From: Chitinophagaceae bacterium
GTDB lineage: Bacteria > Bacteroidota > Bacteroidia > Chitinophagales > Chitinophagaceae
Assembly: GCA_947372235.1 (NCBI GenBank)
Contig: CANBSW010000012.1
Span: 1-47,404, forward strand
Direction of reading: 5' to 3'
Length of the DNA stretch: 47,404 nucleotides
Shown here: positions 23,656 through 31,715 of the stretch, piece by piece
Position numbering within the stretch: the stretch's first letter is position 1
Layout of the letters: each line of letters starts with the position of its first letter
Made by a program: the position numbers and the translations under genes
The notes under the pieces: model-generated
The model's input: the letters and a program-made list of their open reading frames with translations, nothing else
What the model was told of the DNA's origin: nothing
The model's database searches: none

Positions 23656-24906
23656 ATGCAAAAACGATTACTGATATTGGCCTTATTGCCTTTGATCGTT
23701 TTTGTTTTATCTGCACAAACCATTGCCGGATTTAAAATTACTTTACCAAAAGCTACAAACGGAATTGCTATTCCTGCGAGTGTAAATCTGGATGCACTCA
23801 CATTTTTGGCTGATTCTTCACTGTCACTTTTTGAAGTGAATGGAAATAAGAGAATTGAAGTGGCTTACCAGATCAAACAGGAAGGGCATAGAACCATGTA
23901 TTGGTCTGTACAACCTGCGGATAAAAAAGAGATCAACTATCAATTGGTCAATACCGCTCCCCATGTATTCTCAAAAATAGAAGCTGCTAAAAATGATAGT
24001 TCATTAACCTTTCGATCGGGCAATAGAAACCTGCTTCGTTATTATTACCAAACCGTGTATCCGCCAAAAGGAATTGATACCAATTTTAAAAGAAGCGGAT
24101 TTATCCATCCTTTATGGACGCCACATGGACAGGAACTTACCCGTATTCAGGCACCGGATCATTACCATCATTACGGTATCTGGAATCCATGGACACATGT
24201 ATTATTTGAAAAAGACACCGTTGATTTCTGGAATTTAAAAGACCACAAAGGAACGGTTCGCTTTGCAAAACTGATCTCAAAAACCAACGGAGATGTATTC
24301 TCTGAATTTGAAGTTTTACATGAACATGTGGTATTTAAAAAAGATGGCACGGAAAAAGTAGCCATGAATGAATTACAAACCGTAAGGGTTTATGAACCTG
24401 AAAAAAATAGTGATTATTATATTGTTGATATAACTTCTGCAATGAGTTGTGCAACTGAGAGTCCGTTCCTTATTTTAGAATACCGTTATGCAGGAATGGG
24501 ATGGAGAACTACCGGTTATTGGGATAATAATAATTGCGAAGTGTTAACTTCTGAAGGCAAAACCAGAAAAGATACGGATGGTTCGCGTGCCAAATGGTGT
24601 ATCGTTCAGGGAGCTTTGCCAGGAAATGATGAGGGTGGAGTTGCTTTTCTTTCTTATCCCACGAATTATAATTTTCCAGAGCCAATGCGGATCTGGACAT
24701 TGAACACAAATGGGAGGGGTGATATGTTTTTCAGTTTTGCGCCAACCAAAGACAGGAACTGGTTATTGGAACCCGGAAAGACCTATGTATTAAAATACAG
24801 AATGGTTGTATTCAACGGAAAATTTGATGCAGCAAAGGCTGAAACAGCATGGCAGTATTATGCAGCGCCTCCGCAGGTACAAATACAAAAAAATAAAACC
24901 GAATAA
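23656..24906 (+). CDS. Secreted DUF6807 (PmoA-like) family protein
   Basis: A 416-residue exported protein with a signal peptide (MQKRLLILALLPLIVFVLSA). The core carries the hallmark GFIHPLWTPHGQELTR and DHYHHYGIWNPWTHV motif, rich in His and aromatic residues, then YRYAGMGWRTTGYWDNNN. These mark the family annotated DUF6807 or 'methane oxygenase PmoA' in Bacteroidota. That name is misleading, since there is no link to methane monooxygenase here. Members often sit in glycan-utilisation clusters beside Gfo/Idh oxidoreductases, as here, where the next start is 112 bp away. The biochemical function is not established. I favour a role in handling a modified sugar, from context only. Confidence 0.8.
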   Translation: MQKRLLILALLPLIVFVLSAQTIAGFKITLPKATNGIAIPASVNLDALTFLADSSLSLFEVNGNKRIEVAYQIKQEGHRTMYWSVQPADKKEINYQLVNTAPHVFSKIEAAKNDSSLTFRSGNRNLLRYYYQTVYPPKGIDTNFKRSGFIHPLWTPHGQELTRIQAPDHYHHYGIWNPWTHVLFEKDTVDFWNLKDHKGTVRFAKLISKTNGDVFSEFEVLHEHVVFKKDGTEKVAMNELQTVRVYEPEKNSDYYIVDITSAMSCATESPFLILEYRYAGMGWRTTGYWDNNNCEVLTSEGKTRKDTDGSRAKWCIVQGALPGNDEGGVAFLSYPTNYNFPEPMRIWTLNTNGRGDMFFSFAPTKDRNWLLEPGKTYVLKYRMVVFNGKFDAAKAETAWQYYAAPPQVQIQKNKTE

Positions 24907-25018
24907 TGAACCGAACGATGAAGTGATTGTGATCCGCCTAAGGCGAGACAAGAACAAGGATGATGCCATAAAAAATAAATACCGGTATTAATATTCCATA
25001 TCATAAAATAAAATAGTG

Positions 25019-26470
25019 ATGAAAAAAGAAAAGAAAACGGTTAGCAGAAGAGATTTCTTAAACTCGTCTGCCAAGCTTGCAACGGGATCATTGATCCTGA
25101 GTGGTTTTCCTACGATCGTTCCTGCCAGTGTGTTTGGTAAGAGCGCACCCAGTAACCTGATCAATGTAGCATCCATTGGTTGTGGGAGGATCTCAACAAG
25201 TCATGATATGACAGGTGTTGCCCGCTATGCAGGTGCACGTATCATGGCAGTATGTGATCTTGACAGAAACAGAGCTAATGCAGGTCCTGCAGCAGTTAAA
25301 CAAAACTATATCCGTGGTGCTGCTTATAACGGCGGGCTGAAAGGCGATTGGGATATTAAAGTGTATTACGATTATAAAGAGTTGTTGCAGAATAAAGATA
25401 TTGATGCAGTACATGTAAGCTTACCAGATCATCAGCATGCTATTGTAAGTGTACATGCAGTGAATGCAGGTAAGGATGTGTATCTGCAAAAGCCTGCATC
25501 CTTAACCATTGAAGAAGGAAGGATTTTAAGTAATGCGGTAAAAAGAACCGGAAGAATTTTTCAAATGGGAAGCCAGCAGCGGGGTAATGATCCATGGCCA
25601 CAATTTAAAAAAGGATGTGAACTGGTACGCAATGGACGAATTGGAAAATTACATACGATTGAAGTAGGATTACCGGGCGACCCAGGTGGCGGAAGCAGAA
25701 TTGAAATGCCGGTTCCTTCTAATCTAAATTATGATGCCTGGTTAGGTGCCACCCCCGAACAATATTATACAGAAGAAAGGGTGCATTCGCAAGATGCATC
25801 GCCCAGGGGTATTTCCAGCCGGCCGGGATGGTTGCGTTGTGAGCAGTTTGGTGCAGGTATGATCACAGGATGGGGTGCACACCATATAGATATTGCCCAT
25901 TGGGGTATGGGAATGGAATATAGTGGGCCAATAGAAGTATGGGGTAAAGCAGGTTTTCCCGGAGATGATCCCAATTACAAAGGATTATGGGATGTGCATG
26001 GCATCTTCCGAACAGAAGCCATGTATGCGAATGGTGTACACATGATTGTTTCAAACGAATTACCCAATGGTGTAAAATTCATCGGATCAGAAGGATGGAT
26101 CTGGGTAACGAGAGGTAATTACCGCGTTACTGATACAGACCCGGTTGCCGATAACAGCGGTACAAAACCAATCGATGCCAGCAATCCGAAATTGTTGCAA
26201 TCAGTGATCGGCCCTAATGAAATTCATTTACTCGAGAGTGGCGAGCAACATGTGAACTGGCTGGAAAGTGTAAAATCAAGACAACAGCCAAGTACACCTG
26301 TGGAAGTAGGACACAGAAGTTGCAGCGCCTGCTTGTTACACCAGATAGCGATGAAACTGAAAAGAAAAATTTATTGGGATCCGGAGAAAGAAGCTTTCAA
26401 GAATAATGATAAGGAAGCAACGGCTATGTTATCAAGACCAAGAAGAAAGAAATATGATTTTAATTCTTAG
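25019..26470 (+). CDS. Tat-type Gfo/Idh/MocA family oxidoreductase
   Basis: A 483-residue NAD(P)-dependent sugar oxidoreductase. The N-terminus carries a Tat-like signal (SRRDFL followed by a hydrophobic stretch to PASVFG), so the protein is probably exported folded to the periplasm. The Rossmann domain begins INVASIGCGRIS, and DVYLQKPASLTIEEG replaces the usual EKP with QKP. Later, MITGWGAHHIDIAHWGMG is the substrate-domain motif of this Bacteroidota subgroup. I chose the ATG at 25019 over the GTG one codon earlier. It probably forms a transcription unit with the DUF6807 gene. Substrate unknown; oxidation of a glycoside or inositol-like sugar is plausible. Confidence 0.87.
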   Translation: MKKEKKTVSRRDFLNSSAKLATGSLILSGFPTIVPASVFGKSAPSNLINVASIGCGRISTSHDMTGVARYAGARIMAVCDLDRNRANAGPAAVKQNYIRGAAYNGGLKGDWDIKVYYDYKELLQNKDIDAVHVSLPDHQHAIVSVHAVNAGKDVYLQKPASLTIEEGRILSNAVKRTGRIFQMGSQQRGNDPWPQFKKGCELVRNGRIGKLHTIEVGLPGDPGGGSRIEMPVPSNLNYDAWLGATPEQYYTEERVHSQDASPRGISSRPGWLRCEQFGAGMITGWGAHHIDIAHWGMGMEYSGPIEVWGKAGFPGDDPNYKGLWDVHGIFRTEAMYANGVHMIVSNELPNGVKFIGSEGWIWVTRGNYRVTDTDPVADNSGTKPIDASNPKLLQSVIGPNEIHLLESGEQHVNWLESVKSRQQPSTPVEVGHRSCSACLLHQIAMKLKRKIYWDPEKEAFKNNDKEATAMLSRPRRKKYDFNS

Positions 26471-26514
26471 ACTACCTGTTTTTTAGGGTTTACTAAGAGA
26501 ATACAAAAGAAAAT

Positions 26515-26555
26515 GAGGGTAATAAGAGGTAAGCTCTTACTACTCTCTTTTTTTT
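26515..26555 (+). terminator. Intrinsic terminator after the oxidoreductase gene
   Basis: GAGGGTAATAAGAG (26515-26528) pairs at 12 of 14 positions with CTCTTACTACTCTC (26534-26547), followed by eight T (26548-26555). Its purine-rich left and pyrimidine-rich right arms resemble two other intergenic stems at 27479-27554 and 31506-31579. A second GC-rich stem (CTCCCCCT / AGGGGAG) lies just after it at about 26568-26600. Confidence 0.75.
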
Positions 26556-26643
26556 GCCCGCCAAAAACTCCCCCTCGTTGCGCAGCAGAGAAGGGGAGGG
26601 GCGAGTAAAATGTTTTGCTTAATTTGTACGATAATCTTACAAC

Positions 26644-27465
26644 ATGAAAAAATATTCACTCCTACTGATAATAAGCTTTCTATTCTTTGGCTTTCAAAAA
26701 AAAGAATTCACCTGGGTAGCCATTGGTGATTCTATCACTTACCTGAATGAGCACCAGAATGAAACCGGTAACCGGATAACGAAAGGCTATATGACAAGAG
26801 TAGTAGAGAAACTTCCCAATATTCATTACACCAATCAAGGGCATAATGGTTGGACAGCCATTCGCATTGCCACCGAAATTGAAAACCTGGGTATTACTAA
26901 AGCAGATATATATTCTGTTTTTCTGGGTACCAATGATTGGTGGGGAAGCAAGCCACTTGGCAGTTTTAGCGATTATGAAAAGAATACGGGTAATCAAACT
27001 GTGTATGGTTCTTTCCGAACCATTATCAATAAACTGCATAGTTTGAACGATCATGCGAAAATTATTTTGATCACTCCCATGCAGCGTGTTGATTTTGTAT
27101 ACATCAACAATCCAAAGAACAATGCTTATGGATCGTATAAGGAAAAAAATGGCCAGCAATTGTTACAGTTTGCCAATGCGGTAAAGGAGATCGGTAAGTT
27201 TGAAAAAATTCAGGTGGTAGATCTGTATAACCAGAAAGGAATGGCACATGAAAACCTGGTTAAATTTAAACGATTAAAAAATCCGGAAACAGGCGTTTAT
27301 CAGAATTATCCTTACCCTCAGTTTATTGATGTGCCCTTTAATCCGGAAACGGATGAATATCCTTATCCTGTTGAAGCTGGTGATATGACTTATGATGGAT
27401 TGCACCCTTCAGACAAAGGATATGGAGTGATTGCGGATCAATTGATTAAGTTGTTGAAAAAATAA
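26644..27465 (+). CDS. Secreted SGNH/GDSL-family hydrolase
   Basis: A 273-residue esterase-like enzyme with an N-terminal signal (SLLLIISFLFFGF). All four SGNH blocks can be read: WVAIGDSIT with S30 as nucleophile, GHNGWTAIR for the Gly block, FLGTNDWWG with N97, and DGLHPSDKG with D251 and H254. Such enzymes remove acetyl or other acyl groups from glycans or lipids. Lying between a sugar oxidoreductase and a polysaccharide lyase, it is probably a carbohydrate esterase, which is an inference. The preceding gene ends in a strong terminator, so it likely has its own promoter. Confidence 0.87.
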   Translation: MKKYSLLLIISFLFFGFQKKEFTWVAIGDSITYLNEHQNETGNRITKGYMTRVVEKLPNIHYTNQGHNGWTAIRIATEIENLGITKADIYSVFLGTNDWWGSKPLGSFSDYEKNTGNQTVYGSFRTIINKLHSLNDHAKIILITPMQRVDFVYINNPKNNAYGSYKEKNGQQLLQFANAVKEIGKFEKIQVVDLYNQKGMAHENLVKFKRLKNPETGVYQNYPYPQFIDVPFNPETDEYPYPVEAGDMTYDGLHPSDKGYGVIADQLIKLLKK

Positions 27466-27478
27466 AGTAAAAGATTTG

Positions 27479-27554
27479 AATAAGAGGAAGACAAGAGAAA
27501 AAGAGAGACAATCTAACTCTTGTTACCCTCTTTCTCTCTTGTCCTTCGCTTATT
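27479..27554. repeat. Long imperfect inverted repeat between hydrolase and lyase genes
   Basis: The left arm 27479-27505 (AATAAGAGGAAGACAAGAGA...) and right arm 27528-27554 (...TCTCTTGTCCTTCGCTTATT) are 27 bp each and pair at about 24 positions around a 22-nt loop. The left arm is almost all purine and the right almost all pyrimidine. It probably acts as a terminator or mRNA-protecting stem. Confidence 0.7.
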
Positions 27555-27571
27555 GAAACTAAATCTACGCT

Positions 27572-28747
27572 ATGCGATTACCAGTAATATTATTAATGAG
27601 TTTTTTGATGTCTTGCACAATGATCCACAAGATAACAGGTGCGAATTCTGCTGTTAAAAAAGACATTACTTCTTTTCTCAGCACTCAGGTATTAGCCGAA
27701 GCACAGTGGGCATTACAGCAGGAGCCGGTAACCGTAACTGCCAGAAGTTCTGTAAGAAGCGCAGGTGGTAAACACGATTTTTTTTCAGAAGGTGATTATT
27801 GGTGGCCCAATCCTAAAAGTGTGGATAGTCCTTATATTCAGAAAGATGGTATGACCAATCCTGAAAACTTTACATTTCATCGTTTGGCGATGATACGTTT
27901 CAGCAGGATCATTGGTGCTCTGGCATCGGCTTATCAAATTACCGGAGATAAAAGATATATTCAGAAAGCATTACAGCATTGCCGTGCCTGGTTTATTGAT
28001 CCCGAAACCATGATGAATCCTAACCTTCTTTATGCACAAGCCATTAAAGGAAGGTTTACCGGAAGAGGGATTGGCATCATTGATACAATACAATTAATAG
28101 AAGTGGTTCAGGGATTATTGGCAATGCAGGAAGTAAGTGGATTAGATCCGGATCTTTTGATTGACATAAAGAACTGGTTCAGTCAGTATTTGAAATGGTT
28201 AACCACACATCCCTACGCACAGGATGAAATGAATGCAGCCAACAACCACGGTACCTGCTGGGTAATGCAGGTAGCTGCTTTTGCAAAATTTACAGATAAT
28301 AAAGAGTTGATGACTTTCTGCAGCAATCGTTTTAAAAATGTTTTATTGCCGAATCAAATGGAGAAAGATGGCAGTTTGCCGCTTGAACTTAAGCGCACCA
28401 AGCCTTTTGGCTATTCTATTTTTAACCTGGATGCAATGGCAACCATTTGTCAGATCTTATCAACCCCTGAAAATGATCTTTGGCATTATACAACTGCAGA
28501 TGGAAAATCGATTCAAAAAGGAATTCAGTTTTTATATCCTTTTGTGGCGGATAAAAAATTATGGCCTTATCCAAAAGATGTGATGTATTGGGATGATTGG
28601 CCTGTTGCACAACCTTTTCTGGTATTTGGCGCCAATGCTTTTAATAATCAAAACTGGTTGTCTATTTGGAAACAACTGGATCATAATCCTAAAACAGAAG
28701 AAGTGATCAGAAACTTACCGGTAAGGCATCCGTTAATCTGGCTTTAA
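27572..28747 (+). CDS. Alginate-lyase-fold lipoprotein (uronate polysaccharide lyase)
   Basis: A 391-residue lipoprotein with a good lipobox (SFLMSC, C15), so it is likely anchored in a membrane. The mature protein is an alpha-helical toroid of the alginate_lyase (PF05426) type: GDYWWPNPK, RLAMIRFSRIIGALASAYQITGDKRYI, and the strongly conserved NAANNHGTCWVMQ, which holds the catalytic Asn/His region of this fold. It ends with DDWPVAQPFLVFGA. These enzymes cleave uronic-acid polysaccharides by beta-elimination. Whether the substrate is alginate, glucuronan or another uronide is not visible. It is the last plus-strand gene of the glycan group and faces a convergent gene across a shared hairpin. 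Confidence 0.82.
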   Translation: MRLPVILLMSFLMSCTMIHKITGANSAVKKDITSFLSTQVLAEAQWALQQEPVTVTARSSVRSAGGKHDFFSEGDYWWPNPKSVDSPYIQKDGMTNPENFTFHRLAMIRFSRIIGALASAYQITGDKRYIQKALQHCRAWFIDPETMMNPNLLYAQAIKGRFTGRGIGIIDTIQLIEVVQGLLAMQEVSGLDPDLLIDIKNWFSQYLKWLTTHPYAQDEMNAANNHGTCWVMQVAAFAKFTDNKELMTFCSNRFKNVLLPNQMEKDGSLPLELKRTKPFGYSIFNLDAMATICQILSTPENDLWHYTTADGKSIQKGIQFLYPFVADKKLWPYPKDVMYWDDWPVAQPFLVFGANAFNNQNWLSIWKQLDHNPKTEEVIRNLPVRHPLIWL

Positions 28748-28748
28748 A

Positions 28749-28806
28749 AAACTGCACCCTTGCCTTTGCGGGCAAATATTTCTCGCAAAGGCGCAAGGGC
28801 ACAGTT
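28749..28806. terminator. Shared bidirectional terminator hairpin of the 'GCAAAGG' type
   Basis: AACTGCACCCTTGCCTTTGCG (from 28749) pairs with the right arm 28784-28806 (CGCAAAGGCGCAAGGGCACA...) around a 13-nt loop, with a 2-nt bulge. It fills the 77-bp gap between two convergent genes, so it can terminate both. Confidence 0.75.
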
Positions 28807-28824
28807 TAATTTAGAATAACTTTA

Positions 28825-31440
28825 TTATTTCTCCTTCACTTGAAATGGATATGCTTCATTACCCTTTGCATCAAACCATAAAATTTTATTCATCAGATCA
28901 TCATCTCCACCATCAATTTCTTTAAACACTTTATTCGCAGAGAGTTTGGCGTATTCCAAAGCTTTACCTTTTAAACTGCCGAGCGATTTGTTCATCTCAG
29001 TTAAAGGGATATTATTTAATAAACTTTGATACTTGTAAGTACTTCTTTTATCAGTAAAACAATCAAACATCGGATTGGCAGTGGCATCTATTACATTCAT
29101 CGGCGGAATACCCAGAATCTGTTCAATCGATCTTACCAGAGATGTTTGGTTATAATTTGTATGAATGGTTTTATTCATTACTGAATACGGACTGATCACA
29201 AACCCGGTTGTACGGTAAGAAGAGATATGATCCCAACCGGATTGCGAATCATCTTCTGTAATAAACACAACCGTAGAATCCCAAAACCGGCTGTGGGTAA
29301 TGGTTTCAATGATTCTGCCAACTGCAAGATCATTATCTGCTACCATGGCTCTGGGTGTTGGAAAGTTAGGTGAAGTGCCGGATGTATGATCATCTGGTAA
29401 TGATAAAACCATCAGATCCGGTAACTGATCTCCACTCATTGCTTCAAACTGTTTCCATTCTTTAATAAATACATCAGCCCTTAACTGATCTGTAAAATTG
29501 ATATTATCACAATCGGGGTAATCGGGTGAAATGATGGGCCTTAATCTTGCAATCGTTGTTGTATTAATCAAACCCAGGGATTCTCCATTCTGGTATTTAT
29601 TAAAAATGGGAAGCCATTTTAATTTGGTATCGTAATTAGTTAAACAGGCTTCGCCATATACACGTACTTTCTTTCCGTGATCCATTGCATTGTTCCAGAT
29701 AAATCCATTTTTATTATACACCAAAGCATCTTCCTGACGGTGAGGGTAAGAGCGAAACCATGCCCTTACATTTTTTTCTATATAATCAGAAGCCATAGCT
29801 GCATCTGCCCATTGGTGGCCTTCTGCGGATGATTTTCCTGCCGCATAATAATTGTCAAGCAAAGAAAAATCTGCAGCCAGTTTATGTTGATTAGGGGTTA
29901 CGTTTTTACCATAGATACACAAACGTTCTTCGCCCATTCCTTCTTTCACATCTCCAAAAACCTGATCGTAGGTTTTGTTTTCTTTGATGATATAGATCAC
30001 ATGTTTGAAAACCGAAGGCTCGCCAATCCTGTCTGGCATTGGTTTTGGCAAGACATCCTTTCTGGCGGGAAGATTGGTACTGGTGATGCGGTCCTGCAAA
30101 TTCAATTTCATCACTTCTTCCGTATAAGTACGAAGGGTAACTGCATTTGGAACAGGGATCGCACTTAATGAAGCCATTTGTTTATGTATGGTAAACGCCT
30201 GAAGGGGCTTTGTATTCGAAATATCAATATCCGTTTTTTCATTTGGGGCATTTGATAAAACCGATGCACCTCTTGCTTCCAGATTGGTTACGTACAAAAA
30301 TTTATTCACCAGAGCAATACCTGAAGGATACGCTTCTGTGGGAATATATCCGGTAACCATTGTTTTGCTTTTATCATTTCCACCAACATTCGTTCCTAAT
30401 TGTACAACCGCAATTGCATTGTCTATTCCATTGGCAACATATAGTGTATTACCTGACTCATCTAATAGTAAAGCATTCGGGCTACTTCCAATATACCCAT
30501 TCTTGTCAGGGAAGAGACCTACTTTAATGGTATTGATTATTTTTTCAGTTGCCACATCCAACACACTTACTTCATCACTGTTACCATTGGCGATATAAAT
30601 AAACTTATTATTACCACTTTTAACGATCGCATTTGGATGCAGGCCCAACGAAACTTCATTCAATAATTTTCCTTCTGTCAGATCAATGATCGATAAACTC
30701 CCTGCTGCCGTTGCACCCGTAACAGGGTTGGTATATGCGCGCCCCCAGGGCGTTCCGGCATTTTCTTTGGTGGTATCTGTTACGGTTGGTCCTGCCCAGT
30801 TGGTTACATAGGCTTTCTTATTGATCACACATAATCCAAAAGGAGCCACACCTGTATTGGCCGACCATACAATTTGCTGATCAGTAAACCGGATCTTGAG
30901 TAATTGATTATTACCATTTAATACTACTAATAAATAAGGGATATCATTTTCCATCTGCACCACTACCTGATTGGGCAAAGCCATTGTAGCCGGAGCAACT
31001 GTGTTTAATTTGATAGATTGCACATTTGCAATTTTCTCGCCATCCCATTCTGCGATCATGATGAAAGATTTTCCTCTTGCTGCAGCACCCCATGCTATGT
31101 ATTGTTTGTCTTTGAATTGAAAAGCAGTAATGCCCGAATAGGTACTCATCAGATCCTTGTTGGTGGCTGCCGTTGGAAAACTCCATCTGTCTTTAATGGT
31201 ATTGGTTTCTTTGTCTATAACAGCAATTCCATATCTGTCTTCTACTGCTAAGAATTTTTTACCGGCCAGGGGAATAATATCCAAACAATGATTTTCTAAC
31301 TGCGGATCTCCATAAGTGATCACTGTTCCGGCAGAGTGGATCAGTCGGTTATAATGCATTTCTGTAGTAGCCCCATTTTCTATTTGTGATTGTGCCGAGA
31401 GATAGAAAAACGAAAAACAAATTATAAGGATGGGTTTCAT
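28825..31440 (-). CDS. YncE-like beta-propeller plus phosphoesterase (alkaline phosphatase-fold) protein
   Basis: An 871-residue exported protein with two halves. Residues about 30-420 are YVTN/YncE-type propeller repeats (YIANGNSDEVSVLDVATEKI, LYVANGIDNAIAVVQL). Residues about 475-860 are a phosphoesterase domain of the PF04185/alkaline-phosphatase superfamily: IIKENKTYDQVFG (E487-D492) and FITEDDSQSGWDHISSYRTT carry metal-ligand-like acids and His. The start is the ATG at 31440, which begins a clean signal peptide (MKPILIICFSFFYLSA). An upstream in-frame start at 31500 would run through a likely -7 promoter box. It probably cleaves phosphodiesters or phosphomonoesters in the periplasm. The substrate is unknown. 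Confidence 0.83.
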   Translation of the reverse strand: MKPILIICFSFFYLSAQSQIENGATTEMHYNRLIHSAGTVITYGDPQLENHCLDIIPLAGKKFLAVEDRYGIAVIDKETNTIKDRWSFPTAATNKDLMSTYSGITAFQFKDKQYIAWGAAARGKSFIMIAEWDGEKIANVQSIKLNTVAPATMALPNQVVVQMENDIPYLLVVLNGNNQLLKIRFTDQQIVWSANTGVAPFGLCVINKKAYVTNWAGPTVTDTTKENAGTPWGRAYTNPVTGATAAGSLSIIDLTEGKLLNEVSLGLHPNAIVKSGNNKFIYIANGNSDEVSVLDVATEKIINTIKVGLFPDKNGYIGSSPNALLLDESGNTLYVANGIDNAIAVVQLGTNVGGNDKSKTMVTGYIPTEAYPSGIALVNKFLYVTNLEARGASVLSNAPNEKTDIDISNTKPLQAFTIHKQMASLSAIPVPNAVTLRTYTEEVMKLNLQDRITSTNLPARKDVLPKPMPDRIGEPSVFKHVIYIIKENKTYDQVFGDVKEGMGEERLCIYGKNVTPNQHKLAADFSLLDNYYAAGKSSAEGHQWADAAMASDYIEKNVRAWFRSYPHRQEDALVYNKNGFIWNNAMDHGKKVRVYGEACLTNYDTKLKWLPIFNKYQNGESLGLINTTTIARLRPIISPDYPDCDNINFTDQLRADVFIKEWKQFEAMSGDQLPDLMVLSLPDDHTSGTSPNFPTPRAMVADNDLAVGRIIETITHSRFWDSTVVFITEDDSQSGWDHISSYRTTGFVISPYSVMNKTIHTNYNQTSLVRSIEQILGIPPMNVIDATANPMFDCFTDKRSTYKYQSLLNNIPLTEMNKSLGSLKGKALEYAKLSANKVFKEIDGGDDDLMNKILWFDAKGNEAYPFQVKEK

Positions 31441-31466
31441 ATGAATCATTTTGTTGTTAGATGTAT

Positions 31467-31474
31467 CAAATGTA
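31467..31474 (-). promoter_or_regulatory. -7 promoter box for the propeller/phosphoesterase gene
   Basis: On the minus strand TACATTTG matches TAnnTTTG, 26 bp upstream of the chosen ATG. No clear -33 TTTG sits at the right distance. Its place inside the longer ORF reading supports the shorter protein. Confidence 0.4.
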
Positions 31475-31505
31475 AGGCTAAACATTTTTTTAAATTTCAA
31501 TTAGA

Positions 31506-31579
31506 ATTTCAATACGAGAAATACAAGAGATAAGGAGGTATAAGAGTAGGTCGGTATCTCTTTTTTCTCATATTGAAAT
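31506..31579. repeat. Long imperfect inverted repeat in a divergent intergenic region
   Basis: The left arm from 31506 (ATTTCAATACGAGAAATACA...) pairs with the right arm 31555-31579 (TATCTCTTTTTTCTCATATT...) with a 2-nt gap. The composition is like the stems at 26515 and 27479. Here it lies upstream of both flanking genes (31440 minus, 31716 plus), so a plain terminator role is less obvious. Confidence 0.55.
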
Positions 31580-31715
31580 CTTGTAGGTTATATGCACCTG
31601 ATGCAAGATATTACAAATGAACAGACTGAGCGATAGCATAATAAATATACATAGTTGATTTCGATGATCTATCGTCTATCTAAGGCTGGTAAGCATATAT
31701 TCGTTATTTTTATTT

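Noticed and set aside
26680..27159. Antisense ORF of 159 codons within the SGNH hydrolase gene
   Set aside because: The plus-strand frame carries all four catalytic blocks, while the antisense product has no recognisable motif or start context.
31441..31500. Longer start for the propeller/phosphoesterase gene
   Set aside because: The added residues have no signal-peptide character and the stretch contains a TAnnTTTG box that fits the promoter.
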